64,000 nucleotides of DNA from Sphingobium nicotianae. Its GTDB lineage: Bacteria; Pseudomonadota; Alphaproteobacteria; Sphingomonadales; Sphingomonadaceae. The translations under genes and the position numbers were made by a program. Under the pieces are notes generated by a model. That model searched no databases. It had not been told where the DNA came from and worked only from the letters and a program-made list of their open reading frames with translations. The stretch covers positions 494,389-558,388 of the forward strand of contig NZ_JAHGAW010000001.1 of assembly GCF_018603885.1 (NCBI RefSeq). The letters run 5' to 3'. Below are positions 16,058-25,346 of the stretch, one piece after another. Each line of letters begins with the position of its first letter. Within the stretch, counting starts at the first letter, position 1.

Positions 16058-17179
16058 ATGCAGGTTTCGATATTTCGCACGGTCGCTGAGGTGCTTCCCT
16101 TCAAGGCGGACTGGGATCGGCTGGCCGTGCACGAAACGCTCTATGTGGCGCCATTTGAAGAACTGATCTCGTCCATATCCCGCGAGGGCACGAATTTTCG
16201 CTTCATCGTCGCGCATGACGGCGGGCAGGTTTCGGCGCTGGCCTGTTTCGTCCTGTGGCGCAACATGCGAGTCTATTGGTTCAGCCAGATCAGGCTTTTC
16301 ACTATCAAGGTGCCGACCGCGGGCCTGTACGGCAGCCAATTGCTCGGCGGCGCCGATGCCGCGACCGCTGGATCGATGCTGCAGGCGATCCTGGCCGAAC
16401 CGATGGCCAAGATCGTCGATTTCGGCGAGATACCGATTGCCAGCGGCCTGTGCGAAGCCGCCCGATCATACCGACGGCGCATGATCCTGCACGACAATGA
16501 TCGCAACTGTACGCGACGGTTGCTGAGCCTCGCAGAGGGCTTTCAGGCCTATCTCGCCCGCTTGCGCGGGAGTACCCGCAAAGCGGTTCAGCGCGACCGG
16601 CGCCTGTTCGAGCGGCTTTCGCCGGCCTGGCGGCACTTCGAAACGTTCGAGGAGGCGGCGCTTTTCCTGCGCGACGCCGCCCCGCTCAGCAAGCAGACCT
16701 ATCTCGCCGGCATGGGCATCGCGCTCGAAGACGACGCGGCGACGCGAGCGCGCTTTGCCGCGCTGGCGCAAGCCGGCCGATTGCGAGCCTATATCGCCTA
16801 TGTCGATGGCATCCCCCGCGCCTTCGCCTGGGGTGACATCAGCCATGACGTCTTCTATTTCAGGATGACCGGCTATGACCCGGACTTCCGCAAGCATTGC
16901 GCCGGGACTGCCATCCTGTTTCATGCGCTGGAGGATCTCGCGCAGGAGCCAGCCTGTGCGCGCTTCGATTTCGGCGTGCGCGACTTGGACTATAAGGAGC
17001 GTTTCGGCACAATCGTCATCCCTTGCACGGGCCTTTCGCTGGCTCGCTGGTCGAGCCCGTCAGCCGTGTTCGCCACTATGGCCGGACGTGTGCTGGACGG
17101 TCTCAAGGGCATGAGCTCCCGACTGCTGGGCGGTGCGCGTCTGGCGCGCATCCGGCGGAAGCTGCGCGGCCAATCATGA
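16058..17179 (+). CDS. FemAB/GNAT-like acyltransferase (Acetyltransf_6 type)
   Basis: 373 residues. The C-terminal half (about 150-310) has the GNAT-like pattern of the BcsL/CelD group: LARLRGSTRKAVQRDRRLF, then QAGRLRAYIAYVDGIPRAFAWG, then a FDFGVRDLDYKERFG segment. Such proteins transfer acyl or aminoacyl groups, often to cell-surface polymers. There is no signal peptide. It is a single gene between fabD (divergent) and the rpsF operon. The substrate is unknown. Confidence 0.65.
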   Translation: MQVSIFRTVAEVLPFKADWDRLAVHETLYVAPFEELISSISREGTNFRFIVAHDGGQVSALACFVLWRNMRVYWFSQIRLFTIKVPTAGLYGSQLLGGADAATAGSMLQAILAEPMAKIVDFGEIPIASGLCEAARSYRRRMILHDNDRNCTRRLLSLAEGFQAYLARLRGSTRKAVQRDRRLFERLSPAWRHFETFEEAALFLRDAAPLSKQTYLAGMGIALEDDAATRARFAALAQAGRLRAYIAYVDGIPRAFAWGDISHDVFYFRMTGYDPDFRKHCAGTAILFHALEDLAQEPACARFDFGVRDLDYKERFGTIVIPCTGLSLARWSSPSAVFATMAGRVLDGLKGMSSRLLGGARLARIRRKLRGQS

Positions 17180-17345
17180 GACGCAACCGCGCGAATGCTC
17201 GTTTTGCTTGCAATTGCGGGCGCTTTTCGTCATAGGCGCCGCTCCGTTCGCGGATGCGGGCGGAAATTGACTATAGACGACAGCCGGAGGGGTGGTTCGC
17301 ATGGGGCGGCCATCAGCAATCGGCCAAAGACAGGACGCATGAACC

Positions 17346-17783
17346 ATGCCGCAATACGAGCATGTCTTCCTTGCGCGTCAGGATCTGGCTCAGGCCCAGG
17401 TCGATGCGCTGGCGGAAAATGCCACCAAGATCGTCGAGGCCCAGGAGGGCAAGGTGACGAAGGTGGAAAATTGGGGTCTCCGCAACCTCGCCTACAAGAT
17501 CGCGAAGAACCGCAAGGCGCATTACGTCATGCTCAACATCGACGCGCCTGCCGGCACCGTCGCGGAGCTGGAGCGCCAGACGCAGATCAACGAAGACATC
17601 ATCCGCTACATGACGATCCGCGTCGATGAGCTGGAGGGTGGACCCTCGGTGATGATGCGCAAGAGCGATCGCGACCGTGAGCGTGGTGACCGCGGCGATC
17701 GTGGTGACCGGGGCGATCGCGGCCCGCGCGGCGACAGCCGTGGCCCGCGCCGTGACCGCGACGAAGCGTCCGACGGCGAATAA
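17346..17783 (+). CDS. rpsF: 30S ribosomal protein S6
   Basis: 145 residues. The S6 core covers about 1-100 ([32 protein letters not shown]). A charged tail follows from about residue 105, made of Arg-Gly-Asp repeats ([14 protein letters not shown]), longer than in enterobacteria. Binds 16S rRNA with S18, encoded 13 bp downstream. First gene of the rpsF-rpsR-rplI operon. Confidence 0.98.
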   Translation: MPQYEHVFLARQDLAQAQVDALAENATKIVEAQEGKVTKVENWGLRNLAYKIAKNRKAHYVMLNIDAPAGTVAELERQTQINEDIIRYMTIRVDELEGGPSVMMRKSDRDRERGDRGDRGDRGDRGPRGDSRGPRRDRDEASDGE

Positions 17784-17796
17784 GGAGATATAGACC

Positions 17797-18021
17797 ATGG
17801 CACGCCCATTTTTCCGCCGCCGCAAGACCTGCCCCTTCTCCGCGAAGGACGCACCGCGCATCGACTACAAGGATGTCCGCCTGCTGCAGGGTTTCGTTTC
17901 CGAGCGTGGCAAGATCGTCCCCTCGCGCATCACCGCCGTATCGGCGAAGAAGCAGCGCGAGCTCAGCCAGGCGATCAAGCGCGCCCGTCATCTGGGCCTG
18001 CTGCCCTACATCGTGAAGTAA
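17797..18021 (+). CDS. rpsR: 30S ribosomal protein S18
   Basis: 74 residues, basic, with the S18 signature ([19 protein letters not shown] and [20 protein letters not shown]). It pairs with S6 on the small-subunit platform. A GGAGATATAGACC leader gives a good ribosome-binding site after the rpsF stop. Confidence 0.98.
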   Translation: MARPFFRRRKTCPFSAKDAPRIDYKDVRLLQGFVSERGKIVPSRITAVSAKKQRELSQAIKRARHLGLLPYIVK

Positions 18022-18033
18022 GGAGCGCTCATC

Positions 18034-18636
18034 ATGGAAATCATTCTGCTCGAGCGCATCGAGAAGCTGGGTGCGATCGGCGACGTCGTGACCGTCAAGG
18101 ACGGTTATGCGCGCAACTATCTGCTGCCCAACAAGAAGGCGCTCCGCTCGAACAACGCCAACAAGAAGGTGTTCGAGGCCAACCGCGCCAAGATCGAGGC
18201 CGACAATGCCGCCCGCCGCAGCGATGCTGCCACGGCAGCCGAGACGGTCAATGGCGTCCAGATCGTGCTGATCCGGCAGTCGTCGAACAGCGGCCAGCTC
18301 TACGGATCGGTCTCGGTTCGCGACATCGTCGAGGGTCTGCATGAGGCCGGCCACAAGATCGTCAGCAAGGCGATGATCGTGCTCGAACGGCCGATCAAGA
18401 CACTCGGTCTGTTCGACGTCAAGGTCTCGCTGCACCCCGAGGTTGCGGTCAACATTCAGGTGAACGTCGCCCGTTCGCCCGAGGAAGCCGATCTCCAGAA
18501 GGACGGCGTCGACGTCATGGCGTCGATGTTCGAGAAGGACGAGGCGGGCTTCACCGAGGATTACGATCCGAATGCGGAGCCCGGCGAGATCCCGGCCGAC
18601 CTGGCCGACGAGCCGGCGGAGAGCGACGAGGCCTGA
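18034..18636 (+). CDS. rplI: 50S ribosomal protein L9
   Basis: 200 residues. The N-terminal rRNA-binding domain begins MEIILLERIEKLGAIGDVV and contains GYARNYLLPNKKA; a long connecting helix and a C-terminal domain follow. The acidic tail after about residue 170 (EPGEIPADLADEPAESDEA) is typical of alphaproteobacterial L9. Last gene of the operon, followed by a clear terminator. Confidence 0.98.
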   Translation: MEIILLERIEKLGAIGDVVTVKDGYARNYLLPNKKALRSNNANKKVFEANRAKIEADNAARRSDAATAAETVNGVQIVLIRQSSNSGQLYGSVSVRDIVEGLHEAGHKIVSKAMIVLERPIKTLGLFDVKVSLHPEVAVNIQVNVARSPEEADLQKDGVDVMASMFEKDEAGFTEDYDPNAEPGEIPADLADEPAESDEA

Positions 18637-18659
18637 GGCCAGTCGCCAGTCAAATAAAG

Positions 18660-18691
18660 AGCCCCGCCGGAGCGATCCTGCGGGGCTTTTT
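18660..18691 (+). terminator. Rho-independent terminator of rpsF-rpsR-rplI
   Basis: Perfect stem AGCCCCGC / GCGGGGCT with a 12-nt loop and a run of T after the stem, 24 bp past the rplI stop. Confidence 0.92.
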
Positions 18692-18709
18692 GTTGGTCGG
18701 CACGGGCTC

Positions 18710-19474
18710 TCAGAGGTGCATGAAGTCCCGCGCGAAGCTGCGCATATGGGCGCCGCCATCGACATAGACGGTCTGGCCAGTGACCGCCGCGGCCCCGGCC
18801 AGATAGAGCACGGCGTCGGCGACATCCTCCGTTCCGGGCAGGCGCCCGAGCGGCATGGACGCGGCGAGCCGGTCGACCTGCGCTTCCGCATAATCCTCGG
18901 TCACCAGCGTCAGTCCCGGCGCCACCGCATTGACGCGGACATGCGGGGCAAGCTCGCGCGCGGCGATCTTCGTGAAGCCCTCCAGCGCATATTTGGCGAG
19001 CGTGTAGGCGAGCTGATCGCCATGCGGCTGGGCGAGGCGCTGATCGAGGATATTCACCACCGAGACATTGGCAGGCCCTGACCGATCCGCCTTCACGAAC
19101 GCCTGGGTGAGCAGAACCGGCACCGAAGCATTCACGGCGAAATGGTCGGCGAGGTCGGACGGGGTCACCGTGTCGAGCCTGTCCTGCCCAAACAGCGACG
19201 CGCTGTTGACCAGCAGATCGGGCGCGCGGCCGAACTGCGCGATGACGGCCGGCATGAGCCCCTGAACCTCGGCGTCATCCAGGAAATCGGCAACGAATCC
19301 AGCCCATGGCACGCCCGTCTCGGCCAGACACCCGGCAAGGAAGGGATGCGGCTCCGCATCGTGGCGCCCGTGAATTGCCAGCGCGTAACCAGCACGGGCC
19401 AGGCGCATCGCGATCCGCGCGCCGAGGCGGCGGTGGCCGCCGGTCACGAGGGCCAGCGGCTGTGCCGGCGTCAC
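18710..19474 (-). CDS. SDR oxidoreductase, pteridine reductase / FolM-like
   Basis: 254 residues. The cofactor motif is TGGHRRLG, which fits the TGxxxRxG pattern that sets pteridine reductases apart from ordinary SDRs (TGxxxGxG). The catalytic YTLAKYA (Tyr-x-x-x-Lys) and VNAVAPGLT follow. The GTG start overlaps the folE stop (GTGA), so the two are co-translated. The pairing with GTP cyclohydrolase I and the Arg motif suggest reduction of dihydropterins (dihydromonapterin or dihydrofolate reductase activity). Family fold is sure; the pterin role is inference. Confidence 0.75.
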   Translation of the reverse strand: MTPAQPLALVTGGHRRLGARIAMRLARAGYALAIHGRHDAEPHPFLAGCLAETGVPWAGFVADFLDDAEVQGLMPAVIAQFGRAPDLLVNSASLFGQDRLDTVTPSDLADHFAVNASVPVLLTQAFVKADRSGPANVSVVNILDQRLAQPHGDQLAYTLAKYALEGFTKIAARELAPHVRVNAVAPGLTLVTEDYAEAQVDRLAASMPLGRLPGTEDVADAVLYLAGAAAVTGQTVYVDGGAHMRSFARDFMHL

Positions 19475-20079
19475 TTGACGCCCATCAGGCGCAGCACTTC
19501 CTCGCGGCTCTTTTCGTCGCGCTTGAACACGCCCATCATGCGGCTGGTGCGCATGATCGTGCCATGGGTGCGCACACCGCGGCCGGTCATGCAGCCATGG
19601 CTCGCCTCGATCACGACGGCAACGCCCAGCGGCTTGAGATTATCCCAGATGCAGTCGGCCACTTGCGCTGTCAGGCGCTCCTGCACCTGCAGGCGGCGCG
19701 CAAATGCCTCCAGCACGCGAGCGAGCTTCGAGATGCCAACCACATAGTCGCGCGGCAGATAGGCGATGTGCGCCTTGCCGACGATCGGCGCCATGTGATG
19801 CTCGCAATGCGACTGGAACGGAATGTCGTTGAGCATGACGATCTCGTCATAACCGCCGACCTCATGGAAGATGCGCGAGAGATGGTAGGCCGGGTCCTCG
19901 GCATAGCCCTCGCAATATTCCTTCCAGGCGCGCGCGACGCGCTTGGGCGTCTCGATCAGGCCCTCGCGCTCCGGATCGTCACCGGCCCAGCGGATGAGCG
20001 TGCGGATCGCGTCTTTCACATCCTCAGGCACGTCGGGCTTGGCCGATTTCGGGTTCACGTCGATCTGCTGGCTGGCCAT
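19471..20079 (-). CDS. folE: GTP cyclohydrolase I
   Basis: 202 residues. Zinc and catalytic residues are visible in SHCEHHMAPIVGKAHIAYLP and in ASHGCMTGRGV; the EGLIETPKRVARAW segment is family-typical. It converts GTP to dihydroneopterin triphosphate, the first step to folate and tetrahydromonapterin. The start is ATG 20079 (MASQQIDV); the frame is open 24 codons upstream without family similarity. The stop overlaps the downstream SDR. Confidence 0.97.
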   Translation of the reverse strand: MASQQIDVNPKSAKPDVPEDVKDAIRTLIRWAGDDPEREGLIETPKRVARAWKEYCEGYAEDPAYHLSRIFHEVGGYDEIVMLNDIPFQSHCEHHMAPIVGKAHIAYLPRDYVVGISKLARVLEAFARRLQVQERLTAQVADCIWDNLKPLGVAVVIEASHGCMTGRGVRTHGTIMRTSRMMGVFKRDEKSREEVLRLMGVK

Positions 20080-20433
20080 TAACACCCCCGGTGCGTGGAA
20101 GAGGCAGGCACAGCGGCATGCCGGTCGGTCGGGCGGACATAGGTTTGTCACGACTCGGATTCAACCCGGCGTTTCCGAGTCGGGGGATGACGGGACCGGT
20201 CAGGGGTTCCGGAACTTCATGAAGCTCACATGTGTGACACATGGCGAGTGGTTTCCGTTTACGTTAGGGTAAGGCTGAGGTTTGGGGATTTTCCGGGCAT
20301 TTCGCGGGTGCGCTTGTCTGGAAAAATCTCGCGAAACTTCACAGCAACCTTGCCGAACGCCGGGTCCATGGCCCATATGTCGGGCAACAGAGGAGACCGC
20401 CCACCCCTCCCCGGCGGCCCAGGAGAGCGACCC
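20080..20433. promoter_or_regulatory. Divergent control region between folE and thiolase, with two inverted repeats
   Basis: 354 bp without a gene. At 20229-20243 is a perfect 15-bp inverted repeat CATGTGT-G-ACACATG. At 20258-20272 is TTTACGTTAGGGTAA, resembling the TTTACG-type half-sites bound by MerR-family regulators of branched-chain and fatty-acid breakdown. The second site would fit control of the beta-oxidation genes downstream. The regulator match is from memory of the consensus and should be tested. Confidence 0.4.
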
Positions 20434-21642
20434 ATGGAAGCCTTCATCTACGACGCCGTGCGCACCCCAAGAGGGCGCGGCAAGGCGGACGGATCGCTGC
20501 ACGAAGTCACACCCGTCCAGCTCGCCGTGCAGATGCTCCGGGCGGTACGGGACCGCAACAATATCGACACCGCCGACCTCGACGACGTGATCCTGGGCTG
20601 CGTCGCACCGGTCGGCGAGCAAGGCACGGACATCGCCCGCATGGCTGTGCTGACCGCGGGCTTTGCCGAGACGGTGCCGGGCGTGCAGATCAACCGCTTC
20701 TGCGCATCTGGCCTCGAAGCCACCAATATGGCGCTCGCCAAGGTGATCAGTGGCGAAGCCGAATTGGCGATCGGCGGCGGCGTCGAATCGATGAGCCGTG
20801 TGCCGATGGGCGCGGATGGCGGCGCCTGGGCCTCAGATCCCGCCGTGGCCTATGCGACCTATTTCGCCCCGCAGGGCATCGGCGCCGACCTGATCGCGAC
20901 CAAGTTCGGCTTCTCGCGCGACGATGTCGATGCCTATGCCGTCGAGAGCCAGAAGCGCGCGGCAGCCGCCTGGGCGGCGGGGCTCTTTAAGAAATCGATC
21001 GTGCCGGTCCAGGACGTGATCGGCCAGACTCTGCTCGATCATGACGAGCATATGCGCCCGGAAACCACGATGCAGAGCCTCGCCGCCCTGAAGCCCAGCT
21101 TCGCGGCGATGGGCGAGGACATGCCGGGCTTCGATGCCGTCGCGCTGCTGCGCTATCCGGAGGTGGAGAAGATCAATCATGTCCATCATGCCGGCAACAG
21201 CTCCGGCATCGTCGATGGCGCAGCGGCCGTGCTGGTCGGCAGCAAGGCGATGGGCGAAAAATATGGCCTGAAGCCGCGCGCGAAGATGCGCGCCATGGCC
21301 TCGGTCGGTTCCGAGCCGCTGATCATGCTGACCGGGCCGGAGGGTATCGCCGACAAGCTGCTCAAAAAGGCCGGCATGGCCAAGGGCGACATCGACCTGT
21401 GGGAACTCAACGAGGCCTTCGCCAGCGTGGTGCTGCGCTACATGCAGGCCATGGGGCTGGACCACAGCCAGATCAATGTGAATGGCGGCGCGATCGCGAT
21501 GGGGCATCCGCTCGGCGCGACCGGGGCGATGGTGCTGGGCACGGCGCTCGACGAGCTGGAGCGCTCCGGCAAGGGCACCGCGCTGATCAACCTCTGCGTC
21601 GGCGCCGGCATGGGTACGGGGATTATCATCGAGCGGATTTGA
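20434..21642 (+). CDS. Acetyl-CoA C-acyltransferase (thiolase, FadA/FadI type)
   Basis: 402 residues. Nucleophile C90 is in [26 protein letters not shown] supplies the catalytic His and [10 protein letters not shown] the second Cys. It cleaves 3-ketoacyl-CoA to acetyl-CoA and a shortened acyl-CoA. The ATG at 20434 follows an AGGAGAGCG ribosome-binding site; the frame is open 68 codons upstream without thiolase similarity. Together with the FadJ-type gene downstream it forms a beta-oxidation pair, split by a 308-bp gap that holds a palindromic repeat. Confidence 0.95.
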   Translation: MEAFIYDAVRTPRGRGKADGSLHEVTPVQLAVQMLRAVRDRNNIDTADLDDVILGCVAPVGEQGTDIARMAVLTAGFAETVPGVQINRFCASGLEATNMALAKVISGEAELAIGGGVESMSRVPMGADGGAWASDPAVAYATYFAPQGIGADLIATKFGFSRDDVDAYAVESQKRAAAAWAAGLFKKSIVPVQDVIGQTLLDHDEHMRPETTMQSLAALKPSFAAMGEDMPGFDAVALLRYPEVEKINHVHHAGNSSGIVDGAAAVLVGSKAMGEKYGLKPRAKMRAMASVGSEPLIMLTGPEGIADKLLKKAGMAKGDIDLWELNEAFASVVLRYMQAMGLDHSQINVNGGAIAMGHPLGATGAMVLGTALDELERSGKGTALINLCVGAGMGTGIIIERI

Positions 21643-21806
21643 GGGAGGCTTGGCTTTGAGCCTGGTCCGGTCCCTCCCCGTTCGTTTCCGGCCGAGGTTC
21701 GAGCCTGTCGAGAACCGGGGTCGAGAAATTGGCGCAGCGCTGCCGTTCTCGACAGCCATCTCGACTTCGACGGCCGCTCGAACCGAACGCGTGATTGTAA
21801 GAATGA

Positions 21807-21923
21807 CCGTTCGTCCTGAGTAGCCATTGAGCTTGTCGAAATGGCGTATCGAAGGATCGCGAGCTTGAGCTGACCCCTCGATACGGGTCTTCGACAAGCT
21901 CAGCCCCTACTCAGGGCGAACGG
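21807..21923. repeat. 117-bp palindromic repeat (TTCGACAAGCTCA family)
   Basis: Imperfect nested inverted repeat. The outer arms are CCGTTCGTCCTGAGTAG and CTACTCAGGGCGAACGG, the next pair TGAGCTTGTCGAA and TTCGACAAGCTCA, and inner TATCGAAGG/CCTCGATA. It shares arms with the perfect palindrome at 62109. It lies between thiolase and fadJ and would fold into a long hairpin in the transcript. The rest of this 308-bp gap has further scattered TTCGA-type pieces and no gene. Confidence 0.85.
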
Positions 21924-21950
21924 GTTAGTTTGAAGGATTTGGAGGCAGAC

Positions 21951-24137
21951 ATGGCCACGACCATCAAGACCGAGATCGACGCGGACGGCATCGCCCTCCT
22001 CACCATCGACGTGCCGAACCAGTCGATGAATGTCCTCACGCCGGACTTCTTCGCCGATCTTGAGGAAGCCATCGGCAAGATCGCCGGTGACGACGCGATC
22101 AAGGGCGCCGTCATCTGTTCCGGCAAGACGAGCGGGTTCATGGCCGGCATGGACCTCAAATATCTGATTAACATGCTGCGCGAGGCGACCGCCGGTGGGC
22201 CGGACGGGACCGATATGGCGGCCCTGTTCGAGCGCGTGTTCACGCTGAACGCGCTGCTGCGCAAGCTGGAGACCAACGGCAAGCCGGTCGCGGTCGCGAT
22301 CGAGGGCACCTGCATGGGCGGCGGGCTGGAGCTGGCGCTCGCCTGCCATCATCGCGTACTGACCAATGACCCCAAGGTAACGATCGGGCTTCCGGAAATC
22401 CTGATCGGCCTGTTCCCCGGCGGCGGCGGATCGCAGCGGCTTCCCCGCCTGATCGGCATTCAGGGCGCCCTCATGTACATGCTGCAGGGCAAGAGCTGGC
22501 GCCCGGCCGAGGCGCTGGGCATGAAAGTGGTCGACGAGCTGGCCGAGCCGGGGCAGACGGTCGCGGCGGCCAAGGCCTGGGTGAAGGCCAATCCGGGCGC
22601 GGGCACGCAGCCCTGGGACGTCAAGGGCTTCAAGGTGCCGGGCGGCTCCGGCCAGTTCAACCCCGGCTTCATCCAGGTGATGATGGCGGCGACCGTCATG
22701 ACCACAAAGACGACGCAGCGGAACATCCACGCCCCGCATGCGCTGCTGAGCGCGGTCTATGAGGGCATCCAGCTGCCGATGGACAAGGCCGTCCGCGTCG
22801 AGAGCAAATATTTCGCCAAGGTCGTCGCCGACCCGCAAGCGGGCAACATGGTGCGCACGCTCTTCGTCTCGAAACAGGCGGCCGAACGCGGGGCGCGGCG
22901 CCCGGCCGGTGTCGAGAAGGCGCCGACGAGGAAGCTCGCCATGCTCGGCGCGGGCATGATGGGCGCGGGCATCGCCAATGTCGCGGCGCAGGCGGGCATC
23001 GAGGTGGTGCTGCTCGATCGCGACCAGGCCTCGGCCGACAAGGGCAAGGCGCATGCCGCCGAGCAGATGCAGAAGCGCATCGGCCGGGGAATGACGCCCG
23101 AGAAAATGGCCGAGACGCTGGCGCGGATCACGCCGGTGACGGATGTCGAGGCGCTCAGGGGCTGCGACTTCGTGATCGAAGCGGTGTTCGAGGCGGCGGA
23201 CGTCAAGGCCGAGATCACCAAGCGCGTCGAGGCGGTGCTTGGACCGGACGTGATCTTCGGCTCCAACACCTCGACCCTGCCGATCACCTCGCTCGCCGGG
23301 GCTTGGAGCAAGCCGGAGAATTTCGTCGGCATCCACTTCTTCTCGCCGGTCGAGCGGATGGCGCTGGTCGAGATCATTCTCGGCAAGCAGACGGGCGACC
23401 GCGCCGTGGCCAAGGCGCTCGATTTCGTCGCGCAGATCCGCAAGACGCCGATCGTCGTCAATGATTCGCGCGGCTTCTACACGTCGCGCTGCTTCGGCAC
23501 CTATGTGCAGGAAGGCACGCAGATGCTGGCCGAGGGCGTCGGCGCTGCGCTCATCGAGAATATGGGCAAGCAGCTCGGCATGCCGGTGGGACCGCTGGCG
23601 GTCTCGGACGAGGTCTCGATCGAGCTAGGCCACAAGGTGACCTTGGCGACCAAGGCGGCGCTGGGCGATGCCTACAAGGCCAGCCTCGCTGACGATGTCG
23701 CGGCGCATATGGTCGGGATCGGCCGGCTCGGGCGCAAGAACGGCAAGGGTTATTACGACTATCCCGCCGACGGCAAGAAGCTGCTCTGGCCGGGCCTCGG
23801 CGGGGAATATCCGCTGGCGATCAACCAGCCCATGCCCGAGGATGTGCGTGAGCGGCTGCTCTATCGCCAGCTGGTCGAGTGCGCGCGCTGCTTCGCCGAG
23901 GGCGTGCTGGTGACGCCGCAGGACGGCGATCTCGGCGCGATCTTCGGCTGGGGCTTCGCGCCCTACACCGGCGGGCCGTTCAGCGCGATCGACACGATCG
24001 GGCCAACCAACGTTGTGGCGACGCTGGACCGGCTGGCGCAGCAGCATGGCGATCGTTTCGCGCCGCCGCAGCAACTGCGCGACATGGCCGCGAGTGGCGG
24101 GCTCTATTATGTGATGACGGCCACGAAGGCGGCCTAG
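21951..24137 (+). CDS. fadJ: Fatty acid oxidation complex alpha subunit (enoyl-CoA hydratase / 3-hydroxyacyl-CoA dehydrogenase)
   Basis: 728 residues, two enzymes in one chain. The N-terminal crotonase domain (about 1-190) has GFMAGMDLKYL, EGTCMGGGLELALACHHR and the catalytic Glu region IGLPEILIGLFPGGGG. The dehydrogenase domain starts at about 330 with LGAGMMGAGIANVAAQAG, followed by GIHFFSPVERMALVEII and a C-terminal helical part. It hydrates enoyl-CoA and oxidises the hydroxyacyl-CoA. ATG 21951 has GGAGG. Its stop overlaps the convergent gene by 4 bp (CTAG). FadB versus FadJ naming is not settled by sequence. Confidence 0.93.
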   Translation: MATTIKTEIDADGIALLTIDVPNQSMNVLTPDFFADLEEAIGKIAGDDAIKGAVICSGKTSGFMAGMDLKYLINMLREATAGGPDGTDMAALFERVFTLNALLRKLETNGKPVAVAIEGTCMGGGLELALACHHRVLTNDPKVTIGLPEILIGLFPGGGGSQRLPRLIGIQGALMYMLQGKSWRPAEALGMKVVDELAEPGQTVAAAKAWVKANPGAGTQPWDVKGFKVPGGSGQFNPGFIQVMMAATVMTTKTTQRNIHAPHALLSAVYEGIQLPMDKAVRVESKYFAKVVADPQAGNMVRTLFVSKQAAERGARRPAGVEKAPTRKLAMLGAGMMGAGIANVAAQAGIEVVLLDRDQASADKGKAHAAEQMQKRIGRGMTPEKMAETLARITPVTDVEALRGCDFVIEAVFEAADVKAEITKRVEAVLGPDVIFGSNTSTLPITSLAGAWSKPENFVGIHFFSPVERMALVEIILGKQTGDRAVAKALDFVAQIRKTPIVVNDSRGFYTSRCFGTYVQEGTQMLAEGVGAALIENMGKQLGMPVGPLAVSDEVSIELGHKVTLATKAALGDAYKASLADDVAAHMVGIGRLGRKNGKGYYDYPADGKKLLWPGLGGEYPLAINQPMPEDVRERLLYRQLVECARCFAEGVLVTPQDGDLGAIFGWGFAPYTGGPFSAIDTIGPTNVVATLDRLAQQHGDRFAPPQQLRDMAASGGLYYVMTATKAA

Positions 24138-24550
24138 GCCGTGACGTCGGGCCATCTGGTCAGAAGCGGATAGACAAGCTCCCTTTCCGCCCCGACGCGC
24201 GCGATCATCGTGGTGCGCATGGCGCGAGATGCCGCGCAATAGTCGCTCCAGGATTCCTCCACTTCGCGCAGGGTCCAGCGGCCGATATGCCCCACCGAGA
24301 CCGTGAGCTGCGCCTTGCCGCTATCGCGCAGGGCAAGGACATTAGCCTGATCCGCCGGCGAGACGCGTTCGAGGAGGAACGGATAGACTTTGGTCTCCAG
24401 CAGCGCGGTCCTGCGACGGCTGACGCGCGTGAGCTTCAGGCGGGCCGAGGCGACGGCGTCGAGCTTGGGGACGGACGCGGCGGTCTGGCGCTCCAGTTCG
24501 CCAATGTACATCAGAATGTCGTCGTGTAACGTCCTGAGCTGGTTCAACAT
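24134..24550 (-). CDS. Helical protein, hemerythrin-like, hypothetical
   Basis: 138 residues, almost all helix (LNQLRTLHDDILMYIGELER at the start, then LETKVYPFLLERV). The layout recalls a four-helix hemerythrin-like bundle, but only scattered histidines (H9, and one in SVGHIGRW) are present, so metal binding is doubtful. The start at 24550 has AAGGA upstream. Convergent with fadJ, sharing the CTAG stop overlap. Confidence 0.55.
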   Translation of the reverse strand: MLNQLRTLHDDILMYIGELERQTAASVPKLDAVASARLKLTRVSRRRTALLETKVYPFLLERVSPADQANVLALRDSGKAQLTVSVGHIGRWTLREVEESWSDYCAASRAMRTTMIARVGAERELVYPLLTRWPDVTA

Positions 24551-24719
24551 CGTCTGGTCCTTCGGCGTCGCGCGAGTCTGCAACGCGCCGGATGAAGAAT
24601 CCGTAACGGGCGGGATGATGATTCCGGAAGAGCGTTGCGGCGAACCGGACGCTGTGGACTATTGGCAGGCGTTTGTTCTATCGCCGGACGGCAAGACCGG
24701 TTGTCGGGAAGGTCGCATC

Positions 24720-25325
24720 ATGCTCACGCTCTATCTCGCGCCCGGCTCCAGCTCGATGGCGCCGCATATCGCGCTGCATGCGATCGGAGCGCCCTTCGAC
24801 ATCCGGCCGCTCTCCTTCGCGCGACAGGAGCAGCGCGAGGCGGCCTATCTGGCGATCAATCCCGAGGGCAAGGTGCCGACCTTGGTGGACGGAGACCTGG
24901 TGCTGACCGAGGTGGCCGGCATCCTCTTCTATCTGGCGAAGCGCTTTCCGGAGGCGGGACTGCTGCCGGACGATGTCGAGGCGCAGGCGCGCGCGGTCTC
25001 ATGGATGTCCTTCGCGGCAGCAACGATCCATCCGGGCTTCATGGGCGGCGCCGAAAAGGCCGAGGCAGCGCTTCGTCAGGCCGAACAGCGCCTAAATGGT
25101 CGCGCCTTTGCCATGGGCGAGCGGATGTCCATCGCGGACATTCATCTGTTCCGGCTGTTCTGGCGCATCCGCAACACCATAAACCTGCCGCTCGACGCGT
25201 TGCCCGGACTGGTCGCGCATCATGACCGGATGATGGCGCTGCCCTGCGTGCGGGCCACCATCGCGGTAGAGAGCGAGATCGGCTATGAGCTGCGCGGCCT
25301 CAAGGTGCCGACGGCCAGCGCATAA
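24720..25325 (+). CDS. Glutathione S-transferase family protein
   Basis: 201 residues. N-terminal thioredoxin-like domain begins MLTLYLAPGSSSMAPHIALH, with NPEGKVPTLVDGD and LTEVAGILFYLA providing the glutathione-binding cis-Pro and Glu-type residues; the C-terminal helical domain includes MGERMSIADIHLF. Family members conjugate or isomerise with glutathione, or reduce disulfides. The first residues lack a Cys near the helix-1 start, so Ser or Tyr would be the active residue. It stands alone. Confidence 0.85.
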   Translation: MLTLYLAPGSSSMAPHIALHAIGAPFDIRPLSFARQEQREAAYLAINPEGKVPTLVDGDLVLTEVAGILFYLAKRFPEAGLLPDDVEAQARAVSWMSFAAATIHPGFMGGAEKAEAALRQAEQRLNGRAFAMGERMSIADIHLFRLFWRIRNTINLPLDALPGLVAHHDRMMALPCVRATIAVESEIGYELRGLKVPTASA

Positions 25326-25346
25326 GGCAGGCCGGGCAAATGCCGG

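Noticed and set aside
17180..17345. S6:S18-binding leader motif before rpsF
   Set aside because: GC-rich pairs such as GCCG/CGGC exist but the expected bulged hairpin could not be drawn with confidence.
21900..23336. Open frame opposite fadJ
   Set aside because: FadJ domains are complete on the plus strand; the antisense frame is Arg/His/Asp-rich and starts within the coding region.
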